Program-made: the position numbers and the translations under genes
Notes under the pieces: model-generated
What the model saw: only the letters and a program-made list of their open reading frames with translations
What the model was told of the DNA's origin: nothing
Database searches by the model: none
In this document: one piece after another, positions 41,401 to 51,980 of the stretch
Numbering within the stretch: position 1 is the first letter of the stretch
Layout of the letters: the number at the start of each line of letters is the position of its first letter
Source: Symmetrospora coprosmae
Lineage: Eukaryota; Basidiomycota; Cystobasidiomycetes; Symmetrosporaceae
DNA: 64,000 nt
Assembly: GCA_008802785.1 (NCBI GenBank)
Contig: VUYT01000002.1
Span: forward strand, 558,001 to 622,000
Direction of reading: 5' to 3'

Positions 41401-43790
41401 GAGAAGCTGCTCGCCAACAAGGAGAAGTTCCGCAAGGGCGAAGCCGAGCAGGACCTTAGCTCGCTCACGACGTCCAAGAAGCCTTTCACCTGGAGCAATG
41501 TTACGTACGATGTGCCTGTGTCTGGCGGGCAGAGGCGCCTTCTCAACAGCGTCTTCGGCTATGTCAAGCCTGGTACCCTCACTGCGCTCATGGGCAGTTC
41601 CGGTGCAGGAGTAAGCTCATGCTTTTTGTTTTGCAACTCTATCCATCCTTGCTGAATGACCGTGCATCTCCCCAGAAAACTACGCTCCTCGATGTTCTCG
41701 CCAAGCGAAAGACGGTCGGAGTTATTGGCGGAGATATTCTCGTCAACGGTCGACCTCTCGCCGCAGACTTCCAGCGAGGTACTGCTTACTGTGAACAGCT
41801 CGACCAGCACGAGTTCACCCAGACGATCCGAGAGGCTTTCCGATTCTCGGCCTACCTTCGTCAACCCGCCAGCGTGTCAAAGGAGGAGAAGGACAACTAC
41901 GTCGAGGAGGTCCTCCAGCTGCTCGAGCTCGAGGACCAGGCAGATGCCATGATCGGTTTCCCTGGCTTTGGTGTTTCGGTCGAGACGAGGAAGCGCGTCA
42001 CCATTGGTGTCGAGCTCGCCGCCAAGCCGCAGCTTTTGCTTTTCCTTGACGAGGTGCGTAGATGCTGGCGTATCACAAGCAGCGTTGAGCTTGGCTAATG
42101 ATCTTTGTGTCTCCTCATGTAGCCCACCTCCGGTCTCGATGGTCAGTCCGCCTACAACCTGGTCCGTTTCCTTCGAAAGCTTGCCGCAGCCGGCCAGGCC
42201 ATCCTGTGCACGATTCACCAGCCCAACGCATTGCTGTTTGAGAACTTCGACCGTCTCTTGCTCCTGAAGAGCGGAGGCAACACCGTCTACTTCGGCGACA
42301 TCGGAAAAGACTCGCACGTGATCCGAGAGTACTTTGCCCGCCAGGGCGCACACTGCCCGCCAGACGCCAACCCGGCCGAGTACATGCTCGAGGCTATTGG
42401 AGCTGGTAGCAAGCGACGAGTCGGTGACAAGGACTGGGCGGACCGATGGGTCGAGAGCCAGGAGTTCGAGCAGGTCAAGCGCGAGATCGAGGAGATCAAC
42501 CGGGATGCCATGTCCAAGGAGGACGCCGTCGACCCGGAGGCATCCAAGACGTATGCAACGCCCTTCTTCACGCAGCTGCGCATCGTCTCTTCCAGGACCA
42601 CAAAGGCCTTCTACCGTCAGCCTGACTACGAGTTCACCCGGCTCTTCAACCACATCTCGATTTCTCTCTTCACCTCGCTCACCTTCCTCATGCTCGGCAA
42701 CAATCTGGTGACACTACAGTATCGTGTCTTTGATATCTTCATTGCGGCTAGTCTGATTTCCTGTCTGCTCTGATGCTTTTCTGGATCTTCGCTGACGTTG
42801 TTTTGTCCTCTGCTGCCACCGTCTCCCGCGACGCCACCGTCGCCCCGCCCCACCCGCTATACTCTTCTACACGCCTCACAGACCGTCCTGCCAGCTATTA
42901 TCATCACTCAGGGTATGTATCTGGCCTAGCTGTTGACTGGTGTCGGGCTCTGTGGTGCTGATTTCGCCGTTTTCGCCACCCCGCAGTCGAGCCCATGTAC
43001 ATAATGAGCCGAGTCACCTTTACCCGCGAAGCCTCATCGAGGATGTACAGCACCTGGGTCTTCGCAGCAGCACAACTGGCAGCAGAGACACCGTACAGCA
43101 TCCTCTGCGCCATCGTCTACTGGGTCCTCATGTGGTACCCCTCGGGCTTCAACCGCGCAAGCGACCGAGCGGGCTACGCACTGTTCATGATCCTCGTCAC
43201 CGAGTTCTACTCGGTGTCCCTCGGTCAGATGGTTGGCGCTCTCTCGCCCTCCATCTTCGTTGCGGCGTCGGCGAACCCGTTCCTGCTGGTCATCTTCAGT
43301 TTGTTCTGCGGTGTCACCATCCCGCAGCCGCAGCTTCCTGGCTTCTTCAGGGAGTGGGCGTACAACGTGAGTGCCGTCCTGTGCTAGCATTTCCGTTCCG
43401 TCGCTGTCCCAGCCTGACACCATCTTGTCCGCCGTCCAACAGCTTGACCCGTTCACCCGCCTTATTTCTGGTCTCGTGACCACCGAACTGCACGACCTCT
43501 TCATCTACTGCGAGCCTCAAGAGTTCTCGACATTCAGCCCGCCCGCCGGGCAGACGTGCCAGCAATGGGCAAGCTCGTTCGTCCAGGCAGTCGGCGGCTA
43601 CATCGACAACCCCGATGCGACTGCAGATTGCAGGTACTGCCAGTACAGGGTTGGCGACGACTTCCTCAGGGGCCTCAACATTAGCTTCGACGACAGGTGG
43701 AGGGACCTAGGCATATTCGTGGCTTACATCGGGTTCAACATGATCGTCACACTCGTTGCCGCGCGTTTCCTACGATATGCCAAGAGGTAG
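38406..43790 (+). CDS. PDR-type (ABCG) pleiotropic drug resistance transporter
   Basis: Exons 38406-38927, 39008-39422, 39490-39737, 39800-39850, 39919-40965, 41026-41610, 41676-42053, 42123-42746, 42882-42912, 42987-43366 and 43443-43790 (1542 aa). The layout is (NBD-TMD)x2. NBD1 has the degenerate fungal PDR Walker [13 protein letters not shown], signature [12 protein letters not shown] and [13 protein letters not shown]2 has canonical GSSGAGKTTLLD, LLLFLDEPTSGLD, and the divergent signature [19 protein letters not shown]. The second TMD carries [18 protein letters not shown] and the large Cys-rich extracellular loop before the last helix. Such pumps export azoles and other hydrophobic compounds across the plasma membrane. 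The intron after 42746 fits the family only with a GC donor. The N-terminal 150 residues are disordered. Confidence 0.95.
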
Positions 43791-44081
43791 AGCCCATGCC
43801 CATCACACTCGTTGTCCGCTTCGTGCCTAATGCTAGCTCTAGATGCAATGGAAGATCATTTTGGCTTTGGAACCAGCAACGGTTGTTTTGGATTGACTTC
43901 ATCCAGCATGAGACCGTACAACATAGAGGCGCAAGCGAGACCGAACTGACTGGGAGTGACAAAAACTGCTGCTAGAAGGGTGGGATTCAGAACTGCTAGA
44001 GATGACGAAGATGTAAAGACGAGAAGGTAGGTAGTACAGGGCTAAGATTTGTAAACGGCAGACAGGAAGGAGGTAGGAGGC
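43791..44081. other. Convergent 3' flanks
   Basis: This 291-bp gap lies between the PDR transporter and the CxxC-module gene; no elements were recognised. Confidence 0.4.
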
Positions 44082-45925
44082 CTACTCCTCATCGGACTCT
44101 GCGATCCTCCTCTTCTTCCCCTTGCCTCTGTAGGAAGAGCTGCTGCTCTCGGCAGCGCTGTAGCTTGTGTCGGAGCCGGACTCGGCCCTCTTCTTGCTGC
44201 TGCCTGCGCCGCTGGAGGAACTGGCCCCGGAGGACGAGGATGAGGCAGCGCTGCTGCGGCGAGCGGAAGTCGGAGCAGGAGCCTTGAGTGGAAGGAAGAC
44301 CTCCCCGTCCGCGAAACGGCGGATAATGTCGACAAAGTTGTACATTTTGCTGACGTCGGGCACTGACTTGCCTCTGACGGGGCAGTCTTGTAGGAGCAGT
44401 TCCAGTCGACCATGGCGTACTCGGTGCCGACAGAGTTGTCGGACGCAGCCCTCTTGACGTCCTCCGTGGTCGCGTAAGTGCGATTCAGGTGAATGGCAAT
44501 GTTGGTGTTAGTGAGGACTGGGAGGTAGATCGGGGCATCCGGATCGAATTCGAGATCCGGATCTCGAGTGAAGAGGTGATTTGCGAGGTCGCTCTGCGTA
44601 TCGAAGTACTGGAGAGTGTTGCGCGAAACGCCCTTCGGGAGGAAATCGAGGAGAGACTTGGTACGGTGGAGCTCGGGCCTGCAGTGGCCGTGTGCAACCA
44701 TGACCTTGGCTGTAAGGTATTATGAGAGTATCAGAGGAGTACTAGCGATGCAGGTATGTGGAGTCCTTACTCACATGCCAGTCGCTCGTTGACGGCTACA
44801 GCGTGATTCTGCAGTGCAGCCTCGTCAACGGCTGACGTACGAAACGGCTCCCTGAGTGTGAGCCAGTTCTTGACACCATCGACGACGGACAGATGGGTCC
44901 ACTCTGGAGTCAAAGTGGCCGTCATCGCGCAGCCATTGGTCATCGGCTCGCAGTCCACGTAGTCGTCCTCCGGGCTGGGAATCCCGCGAGGAAGGGCGGC
45001 GATCCGTGCCCTCATCGAGTCCTCCTTGAACTGCAGAGCTTCGATGATGCTCATCTGCGGCTCGGGCAGCTCGGCGTTGTCCGTCGAATAAGCGGCGAGC
45101 CAGTTCGCGAACTTGTCGGTCTTTCGGAACTCTCGGTTGGTCTCCAGCCTAGCCTGCATCGGCGAATGCATGTCAGCTTGTGATCTGTCCGCGTGCACTC
45201 ATCTACGCGAAGCTTCACCCACCTCATTGCAGGATGTGCAGTGTCGCAGGGCGGGCTCCTCTTTCGGACCGGTGCAGCAGATGCACTTTCCCTGAGCGAT
45301 GAGCAACTTGATGCGGGCTTTGTACCCATTCAGACGGTGCGCACGCTGCTCTTCTGTCTCATTGTCCTGTACAGTATGTGAGCGCGCCAGACACAGATCT
45401 GGTCAGCTGGGTATATCAAGCAAGCCCGCGAGTCACCAGCAACTCACGCGTGCCTCTCGGGCAGCTACGAGGCACTCCTCGCAGCACTTCTGGCCATCGT
45501 TGGCATCGTTGACGCCGCACTGGGTGCACTTCTTGGCAGCGATCCGTTGCTCGCGCGTCTCGTCCTGCCAGGTCTTCTGGTACGCTCGATTGGCCGCAGC
45601 TTCCTCGGGAGTCCAGTTGCTGCGAACCTCTTTCTGTAGACACAAGGCAATGACGAGTCAACCATAATGACGACGCGAGGGGTGAGGAGCCGAGGCTACT
45701 CACCGACTTCCTGGCCTCCTCCGTGGCGCAGGGCAAGCATCGAGTGATGTTCTCGGCCTTGGGCGCCTTCTTGCAGATTGTGCACTTGCCGGCTGTCTTT
45801 GCTGCAGCTACGTAGCGCTTATTTTTCTTGTTGTTTTTCTCGCGGCAACGTTGACAAGTCTTGTACCCAGGCGATGCTGCAGCCTTACACTTGTTGCACT
45901 TGACGAAAGGAGAGTCGCCAGCCAT
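44082..45925 (-). CDS. Protein with four double-CxxC modules and an unknown C-terminal module
   Basis: Exons on the minus strand: 45704-45925, 45448-45633, 45223-45366, 44775-45153, 44421-44709 and 44082-44349 (495 aa). The N-terminal 185 residues hold four similar Zn-ribbon-like units of paired CxxC: CNKC/CQRC, CTIC/CLPC, CTQC/CEEC and CICC/CTSC. Units are joined by Lys/Arg/Glu-rich helices, and exon borders fall between units 2, 3 and 4. A middle region (YVDCEPMTNGCAMTATL, WTHLSVVDGVKNWLTL) leads to an unknown module: LLDFLPKGVSRNTLQYFDTQ, ANHLFTRDPDLEFDPDAP and IYLPVLTNTNIAIHLNRTY. The tail is Ser/Lys-rich, ending KKRRIAESDEE, and looks nuclear. I do not recognise the protein; nucleic-acid binding is a guess. 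A partial paralogue lies at 51981-53108. The last intron (71 nt) was chosen because it alone keeps phase. Confidence 0.75.
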
Positions 45926-46594
45926 AGTGAGTCGGCGAGGGGTGCAGATGGGAGACCGAGCTGATGGAATTGTATGCGAGGGGAGGCAGATGGCAGACAG
46001 ATGCAGAGAGAGCCGCGAAAGAGGAGAGAGAAGAGGGAGGAGAGGACAGAGCGGACAGGCAGAGGTGGGAGGGGGGACGGGGGGATGGGGGGATTGGGAT
46101 CGTCGATCTCCCCAACTCCGTGCGAGGTCACCCTCGACCTCCTTTTTCTCCCTCGTCGTCAAGTGCCGCGTCATTGAAAACAGATGGTATGCACTTTCCG
46201 ATGCGTCCGCGTACCGTCCCCACCGAGGCCCCTTTGTCCTTGCGGTTTGGCCATCGTGTGCTTCCCTCCGCGAACACGGAGAAACGGAGGTATGCTGGTG
46301 CCTGAATTTCCGGTTGCCTGGAGATTGTACCTGAATGCTGCAATTGCGATGTACCTGAAAGTAGACTGGATTGCACCCTCACCGCCTCACGCTGCTGACC
46401 ATACACCAGTGCAAGTACATCCGGTAAGCGGAAAAAAGGGGAGAAAGAAGCACATGGGTGTAGAGACGCAGACGCGAGGGTAGAGAGCGAGCTCGCCGAC
46501 GACGCTCATCCTGACGATGACAGAAATCCCACGTCAGCACACTCATGATCGCAGAGCTTTCGCCGGCGCGCTCGCAATGTCTGTCTGGGGTGGA
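45926..46594. promoter_or_regulatory. 5' flank of the CxxC-module gene
   Basis: This 669-bp stretch contains a strongly purine-biased segment (45970-46100) and a G-quadruplex motif. The rest is the 3' flank of RPS16. Confidence 0.5.
46067..46098 (+). promoter_or_regulatory. G-quadruplex motif upstream of the CxxC-module gene
   Basis: Five G-runs of 3, 6, 6, 6 and 3 are separated by loops of 1-3 nt (A, AC, AT, ATT). They lie about 140-170 bp upstream of the ATG at 45925, on the non-template strand's complement for that gene. Confidence 0.6.
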
Positions 46595-47631
46595 CTAACG
46601 GTACGACTTCTGGTAGCGTGCACGAGCTCCCGGTCCGCCGAACTTCTTTGGCTCGCATCGCCTCGGGTCTGCGACGAGGAGGGTCCTGTCGTACGCGACG
46701 AGCTGCTTCTTGAGCTCGAGGGCCTGTGCCGCGTCCTCGTACTTTGCCGTGTAGGCGACAATGGCTTTGCTGATGGCCTGGCGGATGGCGTAGACCTGCG
46801 ACGTGTGACCACCGCCTGCGACGCGGACGCGGATGTCGACGTTGGCGAATGCAGCGGGCTTGAGGACGAGGAGCTGCCCCGCGCGTCAAGGTCATTATAG
46901 TAGGTCAGCCGCGCTGCTCCACGCCAGTGCATCCGGAGCAGAGCGAGCCACGCCAACGCACAGGCTCGTAGACCTTCATCCTGAGAATCTGGGGCTCAAC
47001 GAGGCCAATGGGGCTGCCATTGACTCGGATGAGTCCCTTGCCCTCCCTGCAGAACGCAGTGGCGGTTGCGGCTGGTGTGCGAAGGAAACGATGGACGGCA
47101 GGTCTCAGCCTGCTGTTCTGCCCTTGCTATCATTTGTGCCTGTCTCCTGCATTGGCTTCCTCCGGGTGCGCCGTGCTCGTTCGTTGTTGGATGATGTGTG
47201 GGCGAGGTGCGTGTGCGAACTTGGCGCGGCAGCGCGCATCTGGATGCGTAGAGCATGCTGTCCTCCTGTCCCTGCCGCTGCGAGCTGTCTGCAGGCGAAT
47301 CCTGACGAGCCTTCTGCACGCCCGTCCTGCTCGTGCGGCCATCCAGCCCGAAGAACCCGCAGAAGGCTTCCGTCCAGCCGGGCAGCCCATCGGTGCCTCC
47401 TTCTCCACTGTGCCGTGGCACTGGTGCAGCCTATGCTGCCCTGTAGCCGTTCCAATCGAGCACGGCTGCATCCCCTTGGGTGCTGCAGGACCCGATCAAT
47501 TGGCACTCACTCTGCGAAGGCGAGGGAGCAGCGGAGTCAGCCGGATTGCCCATGAATGAGATGGGGGCCTAAGCATTGACGAGCACACTCACTCGCTTCT
47601 TTCCGAAGGTCTGAACTGTCTGTGCAGGCAT
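46595..47631 (-). CDS. RPS16: 40S ribosomal protein S16 (uS9)
   Basis: Exons 47589-47631, 46962-47071 and 46595-46873 on the minus strand give 143 aa, the usual S16 length. The protein starts [13 protein letters not shown] and continues [20 protein letters not shown] and ILRMKVYEP. The last exon gives [53 protein letters not shown] and [15 protein letters not shown], the universally conserved C-terminus that reaches the decoding site. The first intron is long (517 nt), a common feature of fungal ribosomal protein genes. For the frame to hold, the donor must be the second GT of GTGAGTGTGC (exon ends at 47589). Confidence 0.96.
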
Positions 47632-48043
47632 TTTGGGTGGTACTTGGAGGGGTGAATTCTAGACGGGAGAAGCAGAGACCGGGCGAAGTTGTCGACACGC
47701 AGGGAAGGCCAGCAGCGGTGGCAGCGGGCAGCGGGCGGGAAGGAAAACTCGGGGGCAAGGGGAGGAGGGAGAGGAGGGACGGACGGGCCAGAGGGACGCA
47801 GAACAGCACCACCATCATCACCACAGCAAGCACAGCAGCAGCAGCAGCTAGAGGTACATTCGTGCCCGCATATTGCCCCTGCTGCACTCCTCGAAGGAAT
47901 CGACGACTGACGGGCTGGACCTGCCCTCCTTCTCTGAACCTCCGCACGCACCCGATCGACCTCGTACCACGCCTCGCACTTGGACTGCGTGCGCTCCGCA
48001 GACTCTCTACTCTACGCCTAGCATCACCCTTTGATCCTCCATC
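47632..48043. promoter_or_regulatory. Bidirectional ribosomal-protein promoter
   Basis: This 412-bp stretch separates the divergent RPS16 and RPS29 start codons. It contains a purine-rich block (47690-47800) and a short CAG run (about 47830-47850). No specific factor site was assigned. Confidence 0.65.
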
Positions 48044-48534
48044 ATGGTGCGTTACGCGCGGCATGCTGCTGGATCCGCGGGCGCTGCTGCTCCTCCTGTT
48101 GCCAGGGCGGCATGGCGTCTCCAGCAGCATAGACAATTGATGCTGACGCCCATCTCCTGCTCGGACCGCACCCCTCGCAGGCTCACGAGAACATCTGGAA
48201 CTCCCGCCCGAAGATCTACGGCAAGGGCTCGCGCCAGTGGTACGTTGTGCTGTCCCGGCGTCGAGCGTAGCAGCGCGTGGTCGCAATTCCGCATGCTCGA
48301 GCTCGTGCTGCACATACCCAGGCTGAACTCCGACTGCACGGTGCCACAACAGCCGTGTCTGCTTCCACCAGGCCGGTCTGATCCGCAAGGTGAGCCGGTC
48401 CTCATCGTGCTGAAACTGTACTCGCGCCCAACCTGACGACGTCCGTCTCTTCTCAAATCCAGTACGGCCTCGACATCTGCCGACAGTGCTTCCGCGAGCG
48501 CGCCGAGATCATCGGCTTCTCCAAGCAGAGGTAG
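48044..48534 (+). CDS. RPS29: 40S ribosomal protein S29 (uS14)
   Basis: Exons 48044-48046, 48181-48239, 48353-48389 and 48463-48534 give 56 aa, exactly the family length. The first coding exon is only the ATG. The rest reads [20 protein letters not shown], then [20 protein letters not shown] and [15 protein letters not shown]. The two CxxC pairs (CRVC and CRQC) form the zinc site of eukaryotic S29. It faces RPS16 head to head, consistent with co-regulation. Confidence 0.97.
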
Positions 48535-49151
48535 ACGGAGATGGGCCAATCATATAGGTCCTCTCCTGTCTCTCTGGCTGGTGTGCGCTGTTGTCGGGAT
48601 GGTGTCCTCCGGTTCCTCGTTTTGTCTGGTGCGTCTAGGAACCCCGCATCGAAGACACAGCCAGCTCACACACCGACTAACTCCTCTTCTTTCCCTCCCT
48701 CCCTTGTCATGACGCAGATTAGTTCGCACACATCCTTAAACACAAAACGAACCGCCTAGCGTGGTGGACACTTTCGATAGAGGAAATGGATTGCAGGATC
48801 AGCGGGGTTCGGCTGGGACGAACAGGATCTGCCGGCGGGCAGCTGTCGGCCTTGCAGGCAAAGGAGCAGGAGCACTGGATCAAGCGTGCGCTAGGCTTCC
48901 TGTTTCTGTGTGGATCCGAGCCAACATCAGCTTCTTTCCGTTTGAGCAATGCAATCCTCCCTCGAAGGGGTGTCAGGCAACTCCGTGGGCGGCGGCGGCG
49001 TGAGGAGGACTGGACGCTTTGTAGTCTGACTCGCGCAGTGCGGTCTGTAGCAACGCCTTCTGGCCCTTGCACGCGGTTTGCTCCGGGCATTGGCTATTAC
49101 CGACACCTCTTGCTCCGACACTGCTTGCCCTCCTGCAAACCCTCGGACGTC
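48535..49151. other. Intergenic between RPS29 and AAR2
   Basis: This is 617 bp with an ORF open upstream of AAR2 from 48786. Its composition does not look like AAR2, whose conserved N-terminus begins after 49152. Confidence 0.5.
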
Positions 49152-50886
49152 ATGGCCATCTCGCCATCCAGCCTGATAGCAGGCAGCAATAAGACAAGGG
49201 CGTCATCGCAGCCACAGCTCAGCCTGACGCCGCAGCAGGCGCAGCGCCTCTTTGACGCTGGGAGCTTCTTCGTCCTAAACGGGCTGGACGACGAGCCAGG
49301 CGCCGAGTTTGGCGTCGACGGCCACCTCTGGGAGGTCCGGCAGGGCGGCTTCCAAGGCGTAAAGTTCCTTCCAGATGGATTGCACCTCTTCGTCTACTCC
49401 GTCCCGCCTGCTGCGACTGCCTCGACAAGCGGCGGCAGTGCCAATCGCCATGGTAACCCGTTCGGCGCGGGAATTACGGTTCGGAAAGCGATCCTGCGCT
49501 TCATCATAGGACGCGAGGTGCTCCTGCGCGAGTACAATGTCGAATCCGAAGAGGTTGACATCCCCGCTGCTGTGCGGGGTGCAGCAGCGACCGCGAGTAG
49601 TATCGTCTCGCCAGAGCACCTTCGGATGCTCGACCCGAAATTGGCTCCCTACCCACTCGCGGACCTGGAGAGCTGGAAGGCACTCACGAGCGCCATCACG
49701 CCGCAGACGCTTGCGACCGTCTTTGGGAGCGCTGCAGGTGCAGACGCCAAAGTGGACGGACTGACGAGCTGCCTGCAGGACGAGCTGGAAGGGGACGCAC
49801 ACGGCGCGAAGCACGCGCACACGCACGCGACGGAAAAGCAGCAGTGGGGCAAGAAGCGGGACGCCACGCCTGCGCCTGTGCCGATGGACGTAGGCGATGC
49901 CCAAGCCGGTGCGACAATGGAGGGCAGCGCCGCTGCCCCGTCCGGGCCAGCTGAGGCCGAGGCGCAGGCGCAGGTGCTAGAGGTGGACGCGGCCGTCGAG
50001 CAGGCAAAGGAGCGCGCGATGCGCTTCATCGCGGCCGACCTCAAACGCTCGTGGAAACGAGGGGCTGTGGGAGAGGAAGTGAGCAGGAACAGCCGCGATA
50101 AAAGCTGGGTGAGTGAGGGATGCTTCCCGGGCCTTGGGGCGTGCCAGGCTAATCGACCGCTGCTTATCCTGCGGTTCAGCTGCTGGGCAATGTCATTGAT
50201 GAGCAGCTCGGAGGTGGTGAGTGTCACCGTCTGCAGTCCGGTTCATTGAGCGCGCCCTGGCTTAAGCTGCCTTCCAACTCGCTTCCCACGCACCGTGCAC
50301 AGACGAACAAGAGCTCATCGCCCAGTTCCAGCTCGCCTTCCTGCTCCTCACGCAACTGCACAACTTCTCCGCCTTGACCATCTACAAGCTCGTCGTCTCG
50401 CTGCTCTGCCGGAGCATCGCCGTGCTCCTGCCTGCCACCACGTCGGCACCCGCCAGCAGCCTGCCAATAGACCGCAGCCTGCCCCTCTATACTGCGTTCC
50501 TGCAGCGTGGCCTCTTGCCGCATCTGCATTACCTGCGCTCCGAATTCTTCGAGACGGACCTGCCCGGTCTCGACAACTTCCTGCAGGACGAGCTGGCAGC
50601 GCTCCGGCTCTCACTGCGTGCTGCACGCCGACGATACGCCAGTACCCCTTTTACGCCAGATGCGGAGCTTTTCGGGCACCTCGAGCGCGCCTGGGAGAGC
50701 TTGCGCACTATCGCCGAGACCAAGTTCGGCTGGACACTCGGCGGCCTTGCGCAGGACGGGTGGACCGACTTGCGCAGGAGCACAGGGGGCAAGACGCGCA
50801 TAGAGTACAACTTGCTCGCGCAGGCCGATGAGGAGGACGAATACACGGAAGAAGGAGAGGACGCGCCCGTCATTGTGGAGACATGA
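49152..50886 (+). CDS. AAR2: AAR2 U5 snRNP assembly / splicing factor
   Basis: Exons 49152-50108, 50180-50216 and 50303-50886 give 525 aa. The N-terminal domain has the family signature FDAGSFFVLNGLDDEPGAEF, then GVKFLPDGLHLFVYS. The C-terminal domain has LIAQFQLAFLLLTQLHNFSA, YKLVVSLLCRS and ETKFGWTLGGL. AAR2 binds Prp8 in cytoplasmic U5 snRNP and is replaced by Brr2 in the nucleus. The middle (about 220-320) is an Ala/Glu/His-rich linker longer than in animals. It ends in an acidic tail. The start at 49152 is the first ATG before the conserved domain. Confidence 0.93.
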
Positions 50887-51645
50887 GGCGAGGCCAGGGG
50901 TCTCGAGTGCCTGCCTGGGCGCCGAGATCCCTTACAGCCAGACGAAGCGTGCGATTTGCAGCTTACCTAGCACGGCTCACAAGTGCTCCCCCACGGCCTC
51001 TCGACCGCGGCTGCAACGGCAGGAACCCTCTTTATGGTCGCCGGAACGAGCCGTTGTGGGCGGGCTCGACGCCTCGACATCGTCCATTCGCTTGAGCTGC
51101 AATGCTACCAGCCTCGCGGTTGGCGTTATCAACACAGCACCGGTCGCCTTGCGGACGCAGCGCCGCGCCATGAAGAGAAGGGCCAGCGGAACTGAGCAAT
51201 CAAGCCTGCGTCGCTCTCTCCTGAGCCGTGGTACGACGCTTGCTCGTCGGCATCGAGCAGCACCTCGGCATAGCTGCAGGCCGCGCAGACCTCGGTCGAC
51301 CGCCAGGCGTCGCTTACTGGGCTGGCCGGCAAGCTTGCGCAGTCACGGGCGATCCGGTTCACCTGCTTCCGTTCAACACTGTCATTGTGCATGCTAGACA
51401 ATGCAATTCGGGTAACCGGCCCTCACGGTTCTCCCATCCTAGCACAGCACACGCGCTCGGGTGTGCGAAATGCCCGGGAAAAACGTTGATGCTGATGACG
51501 TTGCGCAGGCCATCATGACGTTCTGCAGGCATCTGACAGGCCCAGGGTTGATCGGCCGCCTGCCCTTTCATATCGACAGGCTCTGACGTTGTGACTCGAC
51601 CTGTTAGCGTGGGAGCGCACTGCGTAAGCTAGCTGAGTGAGCAGG

Positions 51646-51671
51646 GGACCTTCCATGCCAGTGGAAGGTCC
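51646..51671. repeat. Perfect 10-bp inverted repeat (hairpin)
   Basis: Arms GGACCTTCCA and TGGAAGGTCC flank a 6-nt loop (TGCCAG). It sits 6 bp upstream of a TATAAAT element, so it may be an operator-like palindrome. Confidence 0.7.
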
Positions 51672-51677
51672 GGCAGC

Positions 51678-51684
51678 TATAAAT
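51678..51684 (+). promoter_or_regulatory. TATA box (TATAAAT)
   Basis: TATAAAT is followed about 30 nt later by a pyrimidine-rich stretch suitable for initiation. It points toward the CCHC locus starting near 51981. Confidence 0.5.
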
Positions 51685-51980
51685 TCGCACAGTGCATCTC
51701 TCTCCTCTTTTTCTTCTCTCGCACCTACAGCTAAGCCTGACACTGACCCTCTTCTATCCCTGCTGAGTCGCACTGAGGCCTTATCCGGACGCCTGGCCCA
51801 TACGGCAGCGGGTGCTCGCTGCTAGTAGCAACAACAACTCGTAGTGCCCAGACAGGCTCCAAGATCGAGGGGCTCGGGCTTCCTGAGATCCGCCCTGGCC
51901 ATACGCGCCGGACAGGGCTGTGTAGTTGGAGATCGGGGCTTTGAAGGCCGCCGATTACGTGCCGAAGCTTTCAGGGCGCC

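Larger units (their letters stand above)
50887..51980. other. Intergenic upstream of the CCHC zinc-knuckle locus
   Basis: About 1.1 kb follows AAR2. No supported gene; the overlapping ORFs at 50883-51397 have no family features. A perfect hairpin and a TATA box lie near 51646-51684, and a pyrimidine-rich stretch follows at about 51700-51730. Confidence 0.5.

Noticed and set aside
48786-49151. In-frame upstream extension of AAR2
   Set aside because: The extra 122 residues are Arg/Cys-rich and unlike AAR2; the conserved domain starts just after 49152.
50883-51401. Overlapping ORFs downstream of AAR2 on both strands
   Set aside because: No motif, no consistent splice sites, and mixed composition.
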